This document shows positions 1 through 8,301 of a stretch of 10,190 nt of DNA, one piece after another (positions within the stretch are counted from its first letter, which is position 1; each line of letters begins with the position of its first letter). A program made the position numbers and the translations under genes. Below the pieces are notes generated by a model, which was not told the DNA's origin, searched no databases, and worked only from the letters and a program-made list of their open reading frames with translations. Source of the stretch: JABWBR01 sp036741235 (lineage in GTDB: Bacteria > Bacteroidota > Bacteroidia > Chitinophagales > Saprospiraceae); contig DAINSQ010000164.1 of NCBI GenBank assembly GCA_036741235.1, positions 1 to 10,190 on the forward strand, in the 5' to 3' direction.

Positions 1-2468
1 GGTTTCATACCTATTCGGCGCGTGGCGCATACCGGATTTCTACCACCGACCCCAACCGCATCGGCGGTATTCTGAATGTCAACTATCCCAATTCCGATCA
101 GGTAAAATTCCATATTTCTACGCTGTTTACCATTCCCAACCCCCAATTTCAGGGCTGCAACAGCACGCCGCGGCTGCTACAGCCGCCCATAGACATGGGC
201 TGCGTGGGCCGCGTTTTCACACACAACCCTAATGCTTTTGACCCCGACGGCGACAGCCTGTCGTATCACTTCATCGTGCCCTTGCAAGACGACGGCATCC
301 CTGTGCCCAACTACCAGTTCCCCAACCAAATCAACCCCGGCCCCAATAATACGCTGACAATAGACGAACGAACCGGCGATATCGTATGGGATTCGCCAAC
401 CCAGGCGGGAGAATACAACCTTGCGATTATCATTGTAGAATATCGCAATGGCATACCCATCGATACCCTGGTGCGCGATATGCAGATACTCGTTGAAGAA
501 TGCGAAAACCAGCCGCCCATCGTAGCTACTCCGTTTGATGAAATATGCGTTGTGGCCGGCGAATTGATCACTTTCGAAGTTTCCGCCTCTGCGCCATTGG
601 TAGAAACCACCCAGAGAGTCCGGCTCACCGCGCTCGGCGGCCCCTTTGAAGTGGCGGTCAGCCCCGCTACGTTTACCCCCAATACCAATACCTTTGAAGA
701 CGACCCTGTGATTAAAACCTTCCAGTGGCAAACCGCCTGCGAACATATATCCGACCAGTTTTATTCGGTGGTCTTTAAAGCTGTAGATAACTACTTTGGC
801 GATTCCTCCGGTCTGGCAACGCTCAAAAGCCTGCGCATAAAAGTGGTGGGGCCGCCGCCGCAGGACGTTCAGGCCCAGCCTGCTTCAGGGCAAGTAACGG
901 TTACCTGGGGTAAACCCTATTTCTGTGAGAATACCCTCGACAATTATTTCCGCGGCTTTACCGTTTGGCGCAGGGAGGGCAGCAATAATTTCCCCATAGA
1001 CGAATGTATTCCTGGGTTGGAAGGCCGGGGCTATACCAAACTCACCAATGTTCCCATTCAGCAGGTGCAAAATGACAGGTATTTCTACCTCGATTCCAAT
1101 TTAGAGCGGGGGCGTACTTACTGTTACCGCATCCTGGCCGAATTCGCCAAAACGACTCCGGGCGGGCAATACACCTACAACCGGGTGGAAAGCCTGCCTT
1201 CGGCAGAAATCTGCGTACAACTCAGTCGCGACCTGCCCCTGATCACCCTTGTCGACGTATTGCAAACCGACGCCGCCAACGGCCAAATGCGCGTCTGCTG
1301 GTCGAAACCGCTTCTACCCGACCTCGACACGCTGCTCAACCCCGGCCCCTACCGCTACGAGGTGCTGCGCGCCCCCGGCCAAACCGACAACGAAGCCGAT
1401 TTTCAACCCATCGGAGTAACATTTGACAGCCCGACTTTCGCCGCCGCCAACGATACCTGCTTTGTCGACTCAGGCCTCAATACGGCAGGCAGCGCCTACA
1501 GCTACCTCGTCAATTTTTATATCCAGGGCGGCGCTACCCTGCTCGGCGCTACCAATACCGCCTCTTCCATATTCCTCAATATTTCGCCTACCGATAATGC
1601 CAATGCCCTGTCGTGGACCGAAGTAGTGCCCTGGAATAATGAGGATTATGTCGTCTATCGCCGGAATACATCTGGTAGCTTTGATTCTATAGCTACCGTC
1701 TCCCAACCCGGTTATCTCGACACCGGTCTGGTAAACGGCATTTCTTATTGTTATAAAATAAAAAGCCGGGGTTCTTACGGCGTTACCGGCATTGTAGACC
1801 CTATCGAGAATTTCTCCCAGGAAAATTGCGCAAGCCCGCTCGACAACGTAGCGCCTTGCCCCCCCACCCTGGAAGTCGACAACCTGTGCGATGAAATCGT
1901 CAACTGCGACGACGAAGAATCGCTGGTCAATACGCTGCGCTGGGTTAACCCTATGTCGATTTGCGCTACTACCGATGACGTTGTGGGGTACAATGTCTAT
2001 TACGCCCCCGTGCAAGGCGCCGATTTCGAAAAAATTGCATTTATCGACGATTCACGAATTACCAGTTTTGAACACAAACCCGAGTTCGGCATCGCCGGGT
2101 GTTATGCCGTAACGGCGCTAGATACCTTTGCCAACCAAAGCGCGTTCAGCAACGTGGTTTGTGTGGATAATTGCCCGGTGTATATTTTACCCAACGCTTT
2201 CACCCCCAACGGCGACGAACAAAACGACCTGTTTGTGCCCGTTTCTTCCTGTTTTATTGAAAGCGTTGAATTTGAAGTATTTAATCGCTGGGGGCAATTA
2301 GTATTTACTACCAACAACCCCGAGCTGAACTGGAACGGCAACAATGCACGAGGCGAAGCGCTCGCCCCGGGAACTTATTTTTACACCTGCCGCGTGCTTG
2401 AGCGACGCGTAAGCGGCGTTAGCGCCAATCCGAACTTGCTAAGCGGCTATATTGAATTGATCAGATAA
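1..2468 (+). CDS. T9SS-exported surface protein with fibronectin III-like domains and type B (gliding motility-associated, CHU_C) sorting domain, 5' partial
   Basis: The frame is open from base 3 to TAA 2466-2468 with no convincing start, so the N-terminus lies outside the window; 821 residues are visible. ATG 194-197 region is internal, because the 64 codons before it read as protein continuous with what follows. From the visible N-terminus there is a cadherin/PKD-like part (AFDPDGDSLSYHF near residues 78-90), a second Ig-like part after NQPP (about 170-280), then four fibronectin III-like units (about 284-410, 413-513, 525-596, 618-721). Residues 727-821 are a typical CHU_C domain: LPNAFTPNGDEQND, FNRWGQLVF, WNG, and APGTYFY near the end. 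In this family the domain directs export across the outer membrane by T9SS and attachment to the surface or release. Cysteines recur in the FN3 units (YCYRI, YCYKI, GCYAV), suggesting disulfides outside the cell. Function beyond surface adhesion or structure is unknown. Its stop is 3 nt from the next start. Confidence 0.9.
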   Translation, partial: FHTYSARGAYRISTTDPNRIGGILNVNYPNSDQVKFHISTLFTIPNPQFQGCNSTPRLLQPPIDMGCVGRVFTHNPNAFDPDGDSLSYHFIVPLQDDGIPVPNYQFPNQINPGPNNTLTIDERTGDIVWDSPTQAGEYNLAIIIVEYRNGIPIDTLVRDMQILVEECENQPPIVATPFDEICVVAGELITFEVSASAPLVETTQRVRLTALGGPFEVAVSPATFTPNTNTFEDDPVIKTFQWQTACEHISDQFYSVVFKAVDNYFGDSSGLATLKSLRIKVVGPPPQDVQAQPASGQVTVTWGKPYFCENTLDNYFRGFTVWRREGSNNFPIDECIPGLEGRGYTKLTNVPIQQVQNDRYFYLDSNLERGRTYCYRILAEFAKTTPGGQYTYNRVESLPSAEICVQLSRDLPLITLVDVLQTDAANGQMRVCWSKPLLPDLDTLLNPGPYRYEVLRAPGQTDNEADFQPIGVTFDSPTFAAANDTCFVDSGLNTAGSAYSYLVNFYIQGGATLLGATNTASSIFLNISPTDNANALSWTEVVPWNNEDYVVYRRNTSGSFDSIATVSQPGYLDTGLVNGISYCYKIKSRGSYGVTGIVDPIENFSQENCASPLDNVAPCPPTLEVDNLCDEIVNCDDEESLVNTLRWVNPMSICATTDDVVGYNVYYAPVQGADFEKIAFIDDSRITSFEHKPEFGIAGCYAVTALDTFANQSAFSNVVCVDNCPVYILPNAFTPNGDEQNDLFVPVSSCFIESVEFEVFNRWGQLVFTTNNPELNWNGNNARGEALAPGTYFYTCRVLERRVSGVSANPNLLSGYIELIR

Positions 2469-2471
2469 CTT

Positions 2472-3074
2472 ATGTTTACCGGTATTATTGAAGCTATGGG
2501 CGAAGTGGCCCAATTGCGCCGCGAGGGCGGAAACGTGCATTTTACGTTTAAATCGCCCGTTTCCAACGAGTTGAAAATCGACCAAAGCCTGGCCCACAAC
2601 GGCGTTTGTCTCACGGTTGTGGAAAAAGGCGTGGGCACGCATACTGTTACGGCTATTGCCGAGACCTTGCTGCGTTCTAACCTCGGCGACCTGAAAACGG
2701 GCGACAAGGTCAACCTCGAACGGGCAATGCGCTCCGACGGCCGCCTCGACGGCCATATCGTGCAGGGCCACGTTGATACAACCGCCGTTTGTACCGGCGT
2801 GGAGGAAGCCGACGGCAGTTGGTATTATCACTTCCGCTACCAGCCCAGCCCCGAACACCTGCTGGTCGATAAAGGCTCGGTGTGCATCAACGGCGTGAGC
2901 CTTACCGTGGTTAATCCTCACGACGATGTATTTTCAGTTGCCATTATCCCGTATACCTACGAAAACACTAATTTTCAGGACATCCAAACCGGTACCCGCG
3001 TCAATATTGAATTTGATGTGATAGGAAAATACATCGCCAGGTACGCGGCATTGTACGGCATTACCAACCTTTAA
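2472..3074 (+). CDS. ribE: Riboflavin synthase (alpha chain), complete
   Basis: Catalyses dismutation of two 6,7-dimethyl-8-ribityllumazine molecules to riboflavin and a pyrimidinedione, the last step of riboflavin synthesis, in the cytosol. The 200 residues match the usual family length (about 195-215). The start is fixed by the invariant N-terminus MFTGIIE. Two tandem lumazine-binding barrels are visible: the first contains NGVCLTVV (Cys46) and ERAMRSDGRLDGHIVQGHVD (residues 84-102); the second repeats the pattern with KGSVCINGVSLTVVNP (134-149) and NIEFDVIGKY (178-187, Asp182). These correspond to the conserved ligand-contact motifs of the family, and nothing looks broken. It starts 3 nt after the stop of the surface-protein gene with no clear Shine-Dalgarno sequence, so it is likely co-transcribed and perhaps translationally coupled. 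No other rib gene and no FMN riboswitch is visible nearby. The name ribE is used here; some Bacteroidota annotations use ribC. Confidence 0.96.
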   Translation: MFTGIIEAMGEVAQLRREGGNVHFTFKSPVSNELKIDQSLAHNGVCLTVVEKGVGTHTVTAIAETLLRSNLGDLKTGDKVNLERAMRSDGRLDGHIVQGHVDTTAVCTGVEEADGSWYYHFRYQPSPEHLLVDKGSVCINGVSLTVVNPHDDVFSVAIIPYTYENTNFQDIQTGTRVNIEFDVIGKYIARYAALYGITNL

Positions 3075-3110
3075 GCGCTAGTGATCTGTCTATCAGATAA
3101 AACCAGCGTT

Positions 3111-3956
3111 ATGAAAAAATGCCTGCTCTTAGCGGCAATGGCGGTTGCATCTTTGCACGCCGTTGCGCAAACCTTTACGGAAATCCGCAATATCAACTGC
3201 GGCGATACGGCTTACATTGAAAACCTTGGTTATCCCACCTGGAATCCGCCCCAACTAGTCGAATTGCCCAACTACGGCCACGCTGCTCTCTTAGGCGATT
3301 TCATCGCTCCAAACCTGCTCCAATATACGGCGCCTCCTTTTTTTGACGGCGCCGACACCGTGGTGATCGAATGCGCGTACGCTACGCAAATTACTTGCGA
3401 TACAGGGGTTTATGTGTTTAATATAACCTGCTCCCAGGTAATATCGCCCGTCTTCGCAACTATCGTACCCTGTAATGACTCCGTATACATAGGCAACCTG
3501 AGCGGCTGGTGGGCGCCGCAAATCCAGGATCAGGCACAACACGGCCATGCCCGGATAGTACTGGAGCCTACTGACGGCGCAGGGGTAGCCTATAGGCCCG
3601 ACCCCGGTTTCGAAGGCCTGGATGCGGTAACGGTATCGCTGACCGGAGGTACCCAAACCTGGCTATATCTGTTTCAGGTGTATTGCGACCTTACATCAAG
3701 TACCAGCGAGTTGACGGAAGTCGCTCCTCTTGCATTTCCGAACCCGGCCGGCGATCACCTCTTTATCCGGCATAATACCGCCATACCATACTGGTTTTTG
3801 AGCGACCTGCGCGGTGTTAAATACCCTGTCTCATTGCAACACGGAGAAGGAGACATTGCCGAAATTGATTTATCGGCATGGCCTGCCGGCATGTACCTGC
3901 TTGTCGGGGCCAATGATAAGGGCGCCCTATGGACTATTCCTGTGGTGAAAAAATAA
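3111..3956 (+). CDS. Secreted protein with two tandem ~75-residue repeats and a T9SS type A C-terminal sorting domain
   Basis: 281 residues. I chose ATG 3111 over the in-frame GTG 3081 because it gives a textbook signal peptide (MKKCLLLAAMAVASLHAVAQ, cleavage after Ala-Gln or Ala19). Residues about 29-107 and 120-192 are two copies of one domain: each begins near a Cys (30, 121), then D[TS].YI, later GHA, a Y..P.F.G.D.V segment (YTAPPFFDGADTV; YRPDPGFEGLDAV), and ends YVFNITC or YLFQVYC. The pattern resembles cadherin-like/Ig-like surface domains. Residues 204-281 are a type A sorting domain (LAFPNPAGDHLFI, then DLSAWPAGMYLLV, ending VVKK), which in the family routes the protein through T9SS and is usually removed on export. 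It follows ribE by 36 nt on the same strand, so it may be the last gene of that transcript; a hairpin terminator follows. Ligand or function is unknown. Confidence 0.88.
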   Translation: MKKCLLLAAMAVASLHAVAQTFTEIRNINCGDTAYIENLGYPTWNPPQLVELPNYGHAALLGDFIAPNLLQYTAPPFFDGADTVVIECAYATQITCDTGVYVFNITCSQVISPVFATIVPCNDSVYIGNLSGWWAPQIQDQAQHGHARIVLEPTDGAGVAYRPDPGFEGLDAVTVSLTGGTQTWLYLFQVYCDLTSSTSELTEVAPLAFPNPAGDHLFIRHNTAIPYWFLSDLRGVKYPVSLQHGEGDIAEIDLSAWPAGMYLLVGANDKGALWTIPVVKK

Positions 3957-3972
3957 ATTGGCACAAAAAAAA

Positions 3973-4012
3973 CAGTGGCCTACAAGTAATCTCCTTGTAA
4001 ACCACTGCTTTT
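3973..4012 (+). terminator. Bidirectional rho-independent terminator between convergent genes
   Basis: CAGTGG (3973-3978) pairs with CCACTG (4002-4007) and TACAAG (3981-3986) with CTTGTA (3994-3999), with a 2x2 internal mismatch (CC/AA) and a 7-nt loop. On the + strand CTTTT follows; on the - strand the stem is followed by eight T (A-run at 3965-3972). It therefore fits termination of the type A sorting protein gene on + and, with the better U-tract, of the hybrid two-component gene on -. Inferred from structure only. Confidence 0.75.
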
Positions 4013-4015
4013 ACA

Positions 4016-4031
4016 TAGTAGTCCCCTTTAA
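4016..4031. repeat. Shared motif TAGTAGTCCCCTTTAA beside a hairpin (copy 1)
   Basis: Lies 8 nt right of the bidirectional terminator stem (ends 4007) and just left of the 16-bp inverted repeat, whose loop holds a shorter version, TATAGTTCCCC (4050-4060). On the minus strand it reads TTAAAGGGGACTACTA, upstream of the HTCS terminator. Same orientation as the copy at 8382-8398. Confidence 0.6.
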
Positions 4032-4032
4032 T

Positions 4033-4078
4033 CTATTTGTTGTGATGGGTATAGTTCCCCGTCCATCACAACAAATAG
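4033..4078. repeat. Perfect 16-bp inverted repeat with 14-nt loop
   Basis: CTATTTGTTGTGATGG (4033-4048) and its exact reverse complement at 4063-4078 enclose GTATAGTTCCCCGT. Two further G-T wobble pairs could extend the stem inward. No T-run follows on either strand, so it is not an ordinary intrinsic terminator. It sits in the 3' untranslated part of the hybrid two-component gene on the minus strand, upstream of that gene's terminator, and could stabilise the mRNA end, be a protein-binding site or be a relic of a small element. The loop contains the TAGTTCCCC word that also occurs near two other hairpins here. Confidence 0.8.
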
Positions 4079-4152
4079 GCATATACAAATGTCGATAATG
4101 ACGGCCGAAAATGGGTTTGCCTGTGTTGCAAAAAGGTTCGTATATGTGCCAA

Positions 4153-7100
4153 TTAACCGGCTGAAGTCGATTTTATCTCGCTGGGCGACAAACCGAAGCG
4201 CTCTTTGAAGGAAGTTGAAAAGTGTTTGGAGTTGACATAACCGACGCGCCAGGCGATTTCTCCTACATTGCCCTCGCCTGCCTTCAGCAATTGCATAGCC
4301 CTGTCGAGGCGGTAATTTCGGAGAAGCTCGCTTACCGACTGTCCGGTAATAGCAGTAAGTTTTCTATGCAGTTGCGAACGGCTGAGCGTCATTTGCCGAG
4401 CCAAATCTTCCGCGCTGAGTTGTTCGTTGTCGAGTTCTTCTTCCAAAATATCGTACAAGCGCTTTATAAACTGTTGATCCAAGGGGTTTATCGCCGGGCT
4501 GCCTTGTTCCGGCGCAGGCATAGCATCAGTGGAGGTTGACGCGCCGAATTTTTTCTGCAAACGGCGGCGGCTTTCCAGCAGATTGTCAATCCAGGCGATC
4601 AACTCTTCGGTATTGAACGGTTTGTTCAAATAAGCGTCGGCGCCATGCTGTAACCCCGCCAGGCGGTTTTCCAACGCGGTTTTTGCGGTAAGCAATATGA
4701 TTGGGATATGACTGGTAACGATATCTTGCTTTAATACATCCAGCAACCCGATGCCGTCAAGTTGGGGCATGACGAGGTCGGAAACAATAATATCGGGGAT
4801 TTTTTCACGGGCCGTCTCCACCGCCTCGGCGCCATCCGAAGCTGTCAGGACTTCGTATTTATCCGAGAGTGTTTGTTGTAAAAATACCCGCAACTCTTCG
4901 TTATCTTCAGCAAGTAATACCAGCGCGCGCCCTTGCGAGAATTGCGGGGATTGAAAAGACGATGCGACGGGCTCGTCGGACGGCACATAATGCACAATCT
5001 CCTGTCTTGGTTCGGCAGCAGGGGCTTTCCCGGCGCTTGCCGCGCGCAAGGGTATCCACAAATGAAAAGTAGCTCCTTTGCCCCATTCGCTTTCTGCGGT
5101 AATCCTTCCGCCCATAAGTTCCGTCAACTCGCGGCACAAAGCCAGCCCAATGCCTGTGCCTGCCTGCAGCTCCTGCCTGCTTTCGTCGGCAGATTGGTAA
5201 AAGCGCTCAAAGATATGGGGTAAATCGCCTGCACTGATGCCCTGCCCCGTATCGCTGACCTTCAGGTATAGATATCCATTAGTCGGCAAGCCGGACTTTC
5301 CGGGCTCCCCGGCTTTCACCTCACAGGCAACGGTGATGTTGCCCCCTGCGGGCGTAAATTTCAGCGCATTTGACAGCAGGTTGGAAATGATCTTCTCCAG
5401 CTTGTCCTGGTCAAATTCTCCCATGACCATATCGCCGGCTGCCGAATAAGTCAACGACAAGCCCTTGTTTTGTATCGCCGGCTCAAAAGATTGAACAACA
5501 GCCCGCACAACATCGCCTGCGCGCATCAGGCGGTATTCCGCTTTCATGGCCCCGCTTTCCAGTTTGGCCAGGTCGAGTAACTGATTGACCAGAGCAAGCA
5601 GTTTTCGACTGTTCCTTTCGGCCAAACGTACTTTAGACAGCAAGCCCTCTTGTTTGGGGTTGTTTAATATTTGCCGCAAAGGCTCCAAAATTAAAGTAAT
5701 CGGCGTGCGAAATTCGTGCGTTATATTGGAGAAAAAATTGGATTTCATCTGCTCCACTTCCTTCACGCGTTCCAATTCCCGTTGTTCATAAGCAACCTGC
5801 GCGGTCAACCGGATATTCCGTATTTGGGCCCGGTATAAGTACAGAACAATCAATACTACAGTCAAGGTATAAGCAAAATAAGCCATTGTTGAAGCCCACC
5901 AGGGCGGATGAATAACGATTTCCATCTCGCTAGGCTGCTTACTCCATACGCCGGCACTGTTGCTTCCCATCACCCTGAACCTGTAGCTCCCGGGAGATAG
6001 ATGAGTATAATGGGCTTTATGCCCTTCTTTAGAAGTAATCCATTCTTTTTCAATAGGCAACAACTGATACTTGTATTGATTTTTTTGGGGGTCGGTAAAA
6101 TCCATTGCGGCAAATTCAAATGACAGGTTGTTATCACTGTGTTGTAATGTCAATTGGGTTACATACTCTATAGCGGTATTGGTAGCCGCGTCAAACCAAA
6201 GCGGCTTGTTATTGATCTCCAGCCCAACAATAAAGACATTGGGAACTTTAGACAAGAATTTTAATCGCCCGGGTTGAAAATGGTTCATCCCGTCTACGCC
6301 TCCAAAAAACAATTCTCCGCCAGGGGCTTTAAAAAAAGCCTGGGTATTAAATTCGTTACTCTGCAATCCGTCGCCTGCGGTATAGTTCGTGATACCGCTT
6401 ACATGACTATTTTGGAGGAAAACCTGGCAGAGTCCACGGTTGGTGCTACACCACAAACTGCCTTCTTCATCTGGAAGTATGCCGTATACAACATTATTGG
6501 GCAGCCCTTCCTCCGTAGTGATGTACGAAAATTCGTCATTGAGTATATCCAGGCGATTGATGCCCCCGCCCTTGGTGCCAATCCAGAGAATTCGGCCGGG
6601 CGCTTTGGGGTCGGGCAGCAGGCAAATTACCGAGTTATTGCTAAGCGAGCGTTTGCCCGACGTCTCTGTTTTGTATAATTTAAAATCGAGCCGATCGCCG
6701 TTGCGAATGCACCGCACAAGTCCCAATTGGGTACCTGCCCAAATATTGCCCTTGCCGTCTTCCGCTAAAGCATACACCAGCACAGAGAGGGCATCTTTAC
6801 CAAATAGTGCGCCGAGATTATAGGAAATGGCCTTCCCGGTTGCAGTATCCAAGCGCAATAATTGCCCGGATACGCCTGACACCCAAACCGTTCCGTCTTT
6901 TGCATACATCAGCCTGGCATGAGCGTAGCGCTCCAGTTCAATGGGATAAACGGCAATCAGCGTTTTGTCGGATCGATAATGGCGTAATTCTGTGACATTG
7001 ATATCTTTCTCCCTCAATCCGCTTAATAACCAAAAATTGCCATTGGGCTCAAACACCATATCGTTTTGCTGAGGCAGAGCGTCGGGAAAGGCTAAAGTTG

Positions 7101-8280
7101 TTGACAATTGCCTGGTAATGAGATCATAATTATAGATTTTATTAAAAATTTTCACGTAGGTGTCTTTATTGCGGCTTTGCCACATCCCCCAGATACTTTC
7201 GCCTTTCAGACAAGCATTAAACAGCGCCTTTCTGGGCGTCACAATCCGCAATCCATAGCCGGAGGTTCCTATCCAGATATTGCCCTGATCGTCGGGCAAC
7301 ATTGCATTCGAAAACTTGTCAACATGATAATCTGGTTCTCCTATTTGGAAATACGAAGAAGACGCAAATTTCCAGAGCCCCGTATCAAATAAAACCCAAA
7401 TTTGCCCCTTGTTATCAATTTTCAGGCAGGTGCTGATGTCGGAGACAAATTCCCTGGGAAATGATGAGCTCACAAACCTGCCGTTTTTGTAGAAAAACAC
7501 GGCGCTTTTATTGACGCCCCATATGGTTCCATCGCCTGTAACTTCAAGATCGACCGCCCCTTTGCCTATAGACTCAGGCATTGGCAATTGCTTGACGAAA
7601 AGGCTGCGAGTGTTAACTTCGTATAAGGTGTGCGAAGAGCCAACCAATATGCGATTGGCGCCGATCACACAAATGGCTTGAAACTCTTCCGAAACCCCTT
7701 TGCCGATTGTATCCTGCACAGGAAAGTGTAGCGGCCTGATGGTTGTCAATACTCCCAAATCGGGGCGATTGGGCAAGGATTTCGACCACTGACCGGGTAT
7801 GGTTAACTTAAAAACGCCGCCGCCCCTGTTTACTATCCAAATATGACCGTCTTTATCTTCCTCTATTTGCCTGATGTCGTATAATGCCTGGCTGCCCCTT
7901 TTTAGCGCAATAGGCATGGTGAAATGGTAAAACCGGGAAGACCTTCGGTCGAACAAGTGCAAACCCTGACTCTCGGTACCTACCCATAGCCATCCCCTGC
8001 TATCTTCAAAAAGCGCTGTGATGCTATTATCAGCCAATGAGTAACTATTTGCCGGATCGTTATTCCAGCTCCTGAAGCGATAGCCATCGTAGCGGTTGAG
8101 TCCGTCTTTGGTACCTACCCAAATGAAGCCGTCTTTTGTTTGCAGTATATCAAAAATCATACCTTGCGACAGGCCGTCGTCAATGGTAAGTCGGTTAATG
8201 GCTATATTATTATTTTGCGCGCTTAGCACAGATAAGCTGCAGCAACAGGCAACAATCAGGCTAAAACCGTATTTTTTCAT
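4153..8280 (-). CDS. Hybrid two-component system sensor/regulator (HTCS): propeller-Y_Y_Y sensor, histidine kinase, receiver, AraC-type HTH in one protein
   Basis: 1375 residues, the normal HTCS size. Order: signal peptide or N-terminal anchor (1-21, LSVLSA then Q); about twelve two-component propeller repeats between 30 and 670 (DGFIWVGTKDGLNRYDG at 50, RGWLWVGT at 95, KGNIWAGT, EGSLWCST, and degenerate copies), expected to form two beta-propellers in the periplasm; Y_Y_Y domain about 733-793; membrane helix about 798-816; HisKA with THEFRTP, phospho-His855; HATPase with N971 (SNALKF), D1010 (DTGQGI), FERFYQ, G1041 (GTGIGLAL); receiver about 1119-1232 with E1125/D1126, phospho-Asp1168 (SDLVMPQLDG) and Lys1200; AraC-type HTH about 1271-1375 (HFSTSFKERFGLSP). 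All phosphorelay residues are present, so it looks functional. Family members usually sense glycan fragments and activate polysaccharide-utilization loci, but none is visible here, so the ligand is unknown. AGGA lies 5 nt before ATG 8280. The gene is convergent with the sorting-domain gene and divergent from a related sensor gene. Confidence 0.96.
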   Translation of the reverse strand: MKKYGFSLIVACCCSLSVLSAQNNNIAINRLTIDDGLSQGMIFDILQTKDGFIWVGTKDGLNRYDGYRFRSWNNDPANSYSLADNSITALFEDSRGWLWVGTESQGLHLFDRRSSRFYHFTMPIALKRGSQALYDIRQIEEDKDGHIWIVNRGGGVFKLTIPGQWSKSLPNRPDLGVLTTIRPLHFPVQDTIGKGVSEEFQAICVIGANRILVGSSHTLYEVNTRSLFVKQLPMPESIGKGAVDLEVTGDGTIWGVNKSAVFFYKNGRFVSSSFPREFVSDISTCLKIDNKGQIWVLFDTGLWKFASSSYFQIGEPDYHVDKFSNAMLPDDQGNIWIGTSGYGLRIVTPRKALFNACLKGESIWGMWQSRNKDTYVKIFNKIYNYDLITRQLSTTLAFPDALPQQNDMVFEPNGNFWLLSGLREKDINVTELRHYRSDKTLIAVYPIELERYAHARLMYAKDGTVWVSGVSGQLLRLDTATGKAISYNLGALFGKDALSVLVYALAEDGKGNIWAGTQLGLVRCIRNGDRLDFKLYKTETSGKRSLSNNSVICLLPDPKAPGRILWIGTKGGGINRLDILNDEFSYITTEEGLPNNVVYGILPDEEGSLWCSTNRGLCQVFLQNSHVSGITNYTAGDGLQSNEFNTQAFFKAPGGELFFGGVDGMNHFQPGRLKFLSKVPNVFIVGLEINNKPLWFDAATNTAIEYVTQLTLQHSDNNLSFEFAAMDFTDPQKNQYKYQLLPIEKEWITSKEGHKAHYTHLSPGSYRFRVMGSNSAGVWSKQPSEMEIVIHPPWWASTMAYFAYTLTVVLIVLYLYRAQIRNIRLTAQVAYEQRELERVKEVEQMKSNFFSNITHEFRTPITLILEPLRQILNNPKQEGLLSKVRLAERNSRKLLALVNQLLDLAKLESGAMKAEYRLMRAGDVVRAVVQSFEPAIQNKGLSLTYSAAGDMVMGEFDQDKLEKIISNLLSNALKFTPAGGNITVACEVKAGEPGKSGLPTNGYLYLKVSDTGQGISAGDLPHIFERFYQSADESRQELQAGTGIGLALCRELTELMGGRITAESEWGKGATFHLWIPLRAASAGKAPAAEPRQEIVHYVPSDEPVASSFQSPQFSQGRALVLLAEDNEELRVFLQQTLSDKYEVLTASDGAEAVETAREKIPDIIVSDLVMPQLDGIGLLDVLKQDIVTSHIPIILLTAKTALENRLAGLQHGADAYLNKPFNTEELIAWIDNLLESRRRLQKKFGASTSTDAMPAPEQGSPAINPLDQQFIKRLYDILEEELDNEQLSAEDLARQMTLSRSQLHRKLTAITGQSVSELLRNYRLDRAMQLLKAGEGNVGEIAWRVGYVNSKHFSTSFKERFGLSPSEIKSTSAG

Positions 8281-8301
8281 CGATCCTGGCTATCTTTTAC
8301 A

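Larger units (their letters stand above)
3956..4154. repeat. 10-bp inverted pair bracketing the convergent intergenic region
   Basis: AATTGGCACA (3956-3965) is mirrored exactly by TGTGCCAATT (4145-4154). Each copy overlaps or touches the TAA stop of its gene (3954-3956 on +, 4153-4155 on -). The bracketed ~200 bp is the whole non-coding gap. It could be chance, the base of a long folded 3' end, or the termini of a small MITE-like insertion; no target-site duplication is evident. A weaker third pairing inside is GGCATATAC (4078-4086) with GTATATGTGCC (4140-4150), using a 2-nt bulge. Confidence 0.5.

Noticed and set aside
1470..2015. Minus-strand open frame of 181 codons inside the surface-protein gene
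   Set aside because: It lies antisense to strong FN3 domain coding sequence and its translation has no recognisable motif; it is a shadow.
2439..2921. Minus-strand open frame of 160 codons opposite riboflavin synthase
   Set aside because: The + frame is an unambiguous ribE; the opposite frame is a by-product of its codon use.
3084..3098. ATCTG-TCTAT-CAGAT hairpin between ribE and the next gene
   Set aside because: A 5-bp stem without a U-tract is too weak to call a terminator or regulator.
3081..3110. GTG start giving ten more residues to the type A sorting protein
   Set aside because: ATG 3111 begins a clean signal peptide with a Lys-Lys n-region; the extension would put polar residues in front of it.
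4005..4030. Minus-strand AAAGGGG-ACTACT-ATG followed at once by TAA, like a start-stop minimal ORF with a ribosome site
   Set aside because: The second copy of the module lacks the ATG, so the ATG-TAA is not part of the conserved pattern.
8230..8280. Lipobox-like IVAC (residues 9-12) at the HTCS N-terminus
   Set aside because: The hydrophobic stretch before that Cys is too short, and a normal signal peptidase I site (LSA-Q) follows; the protein also has a later membrane helix.
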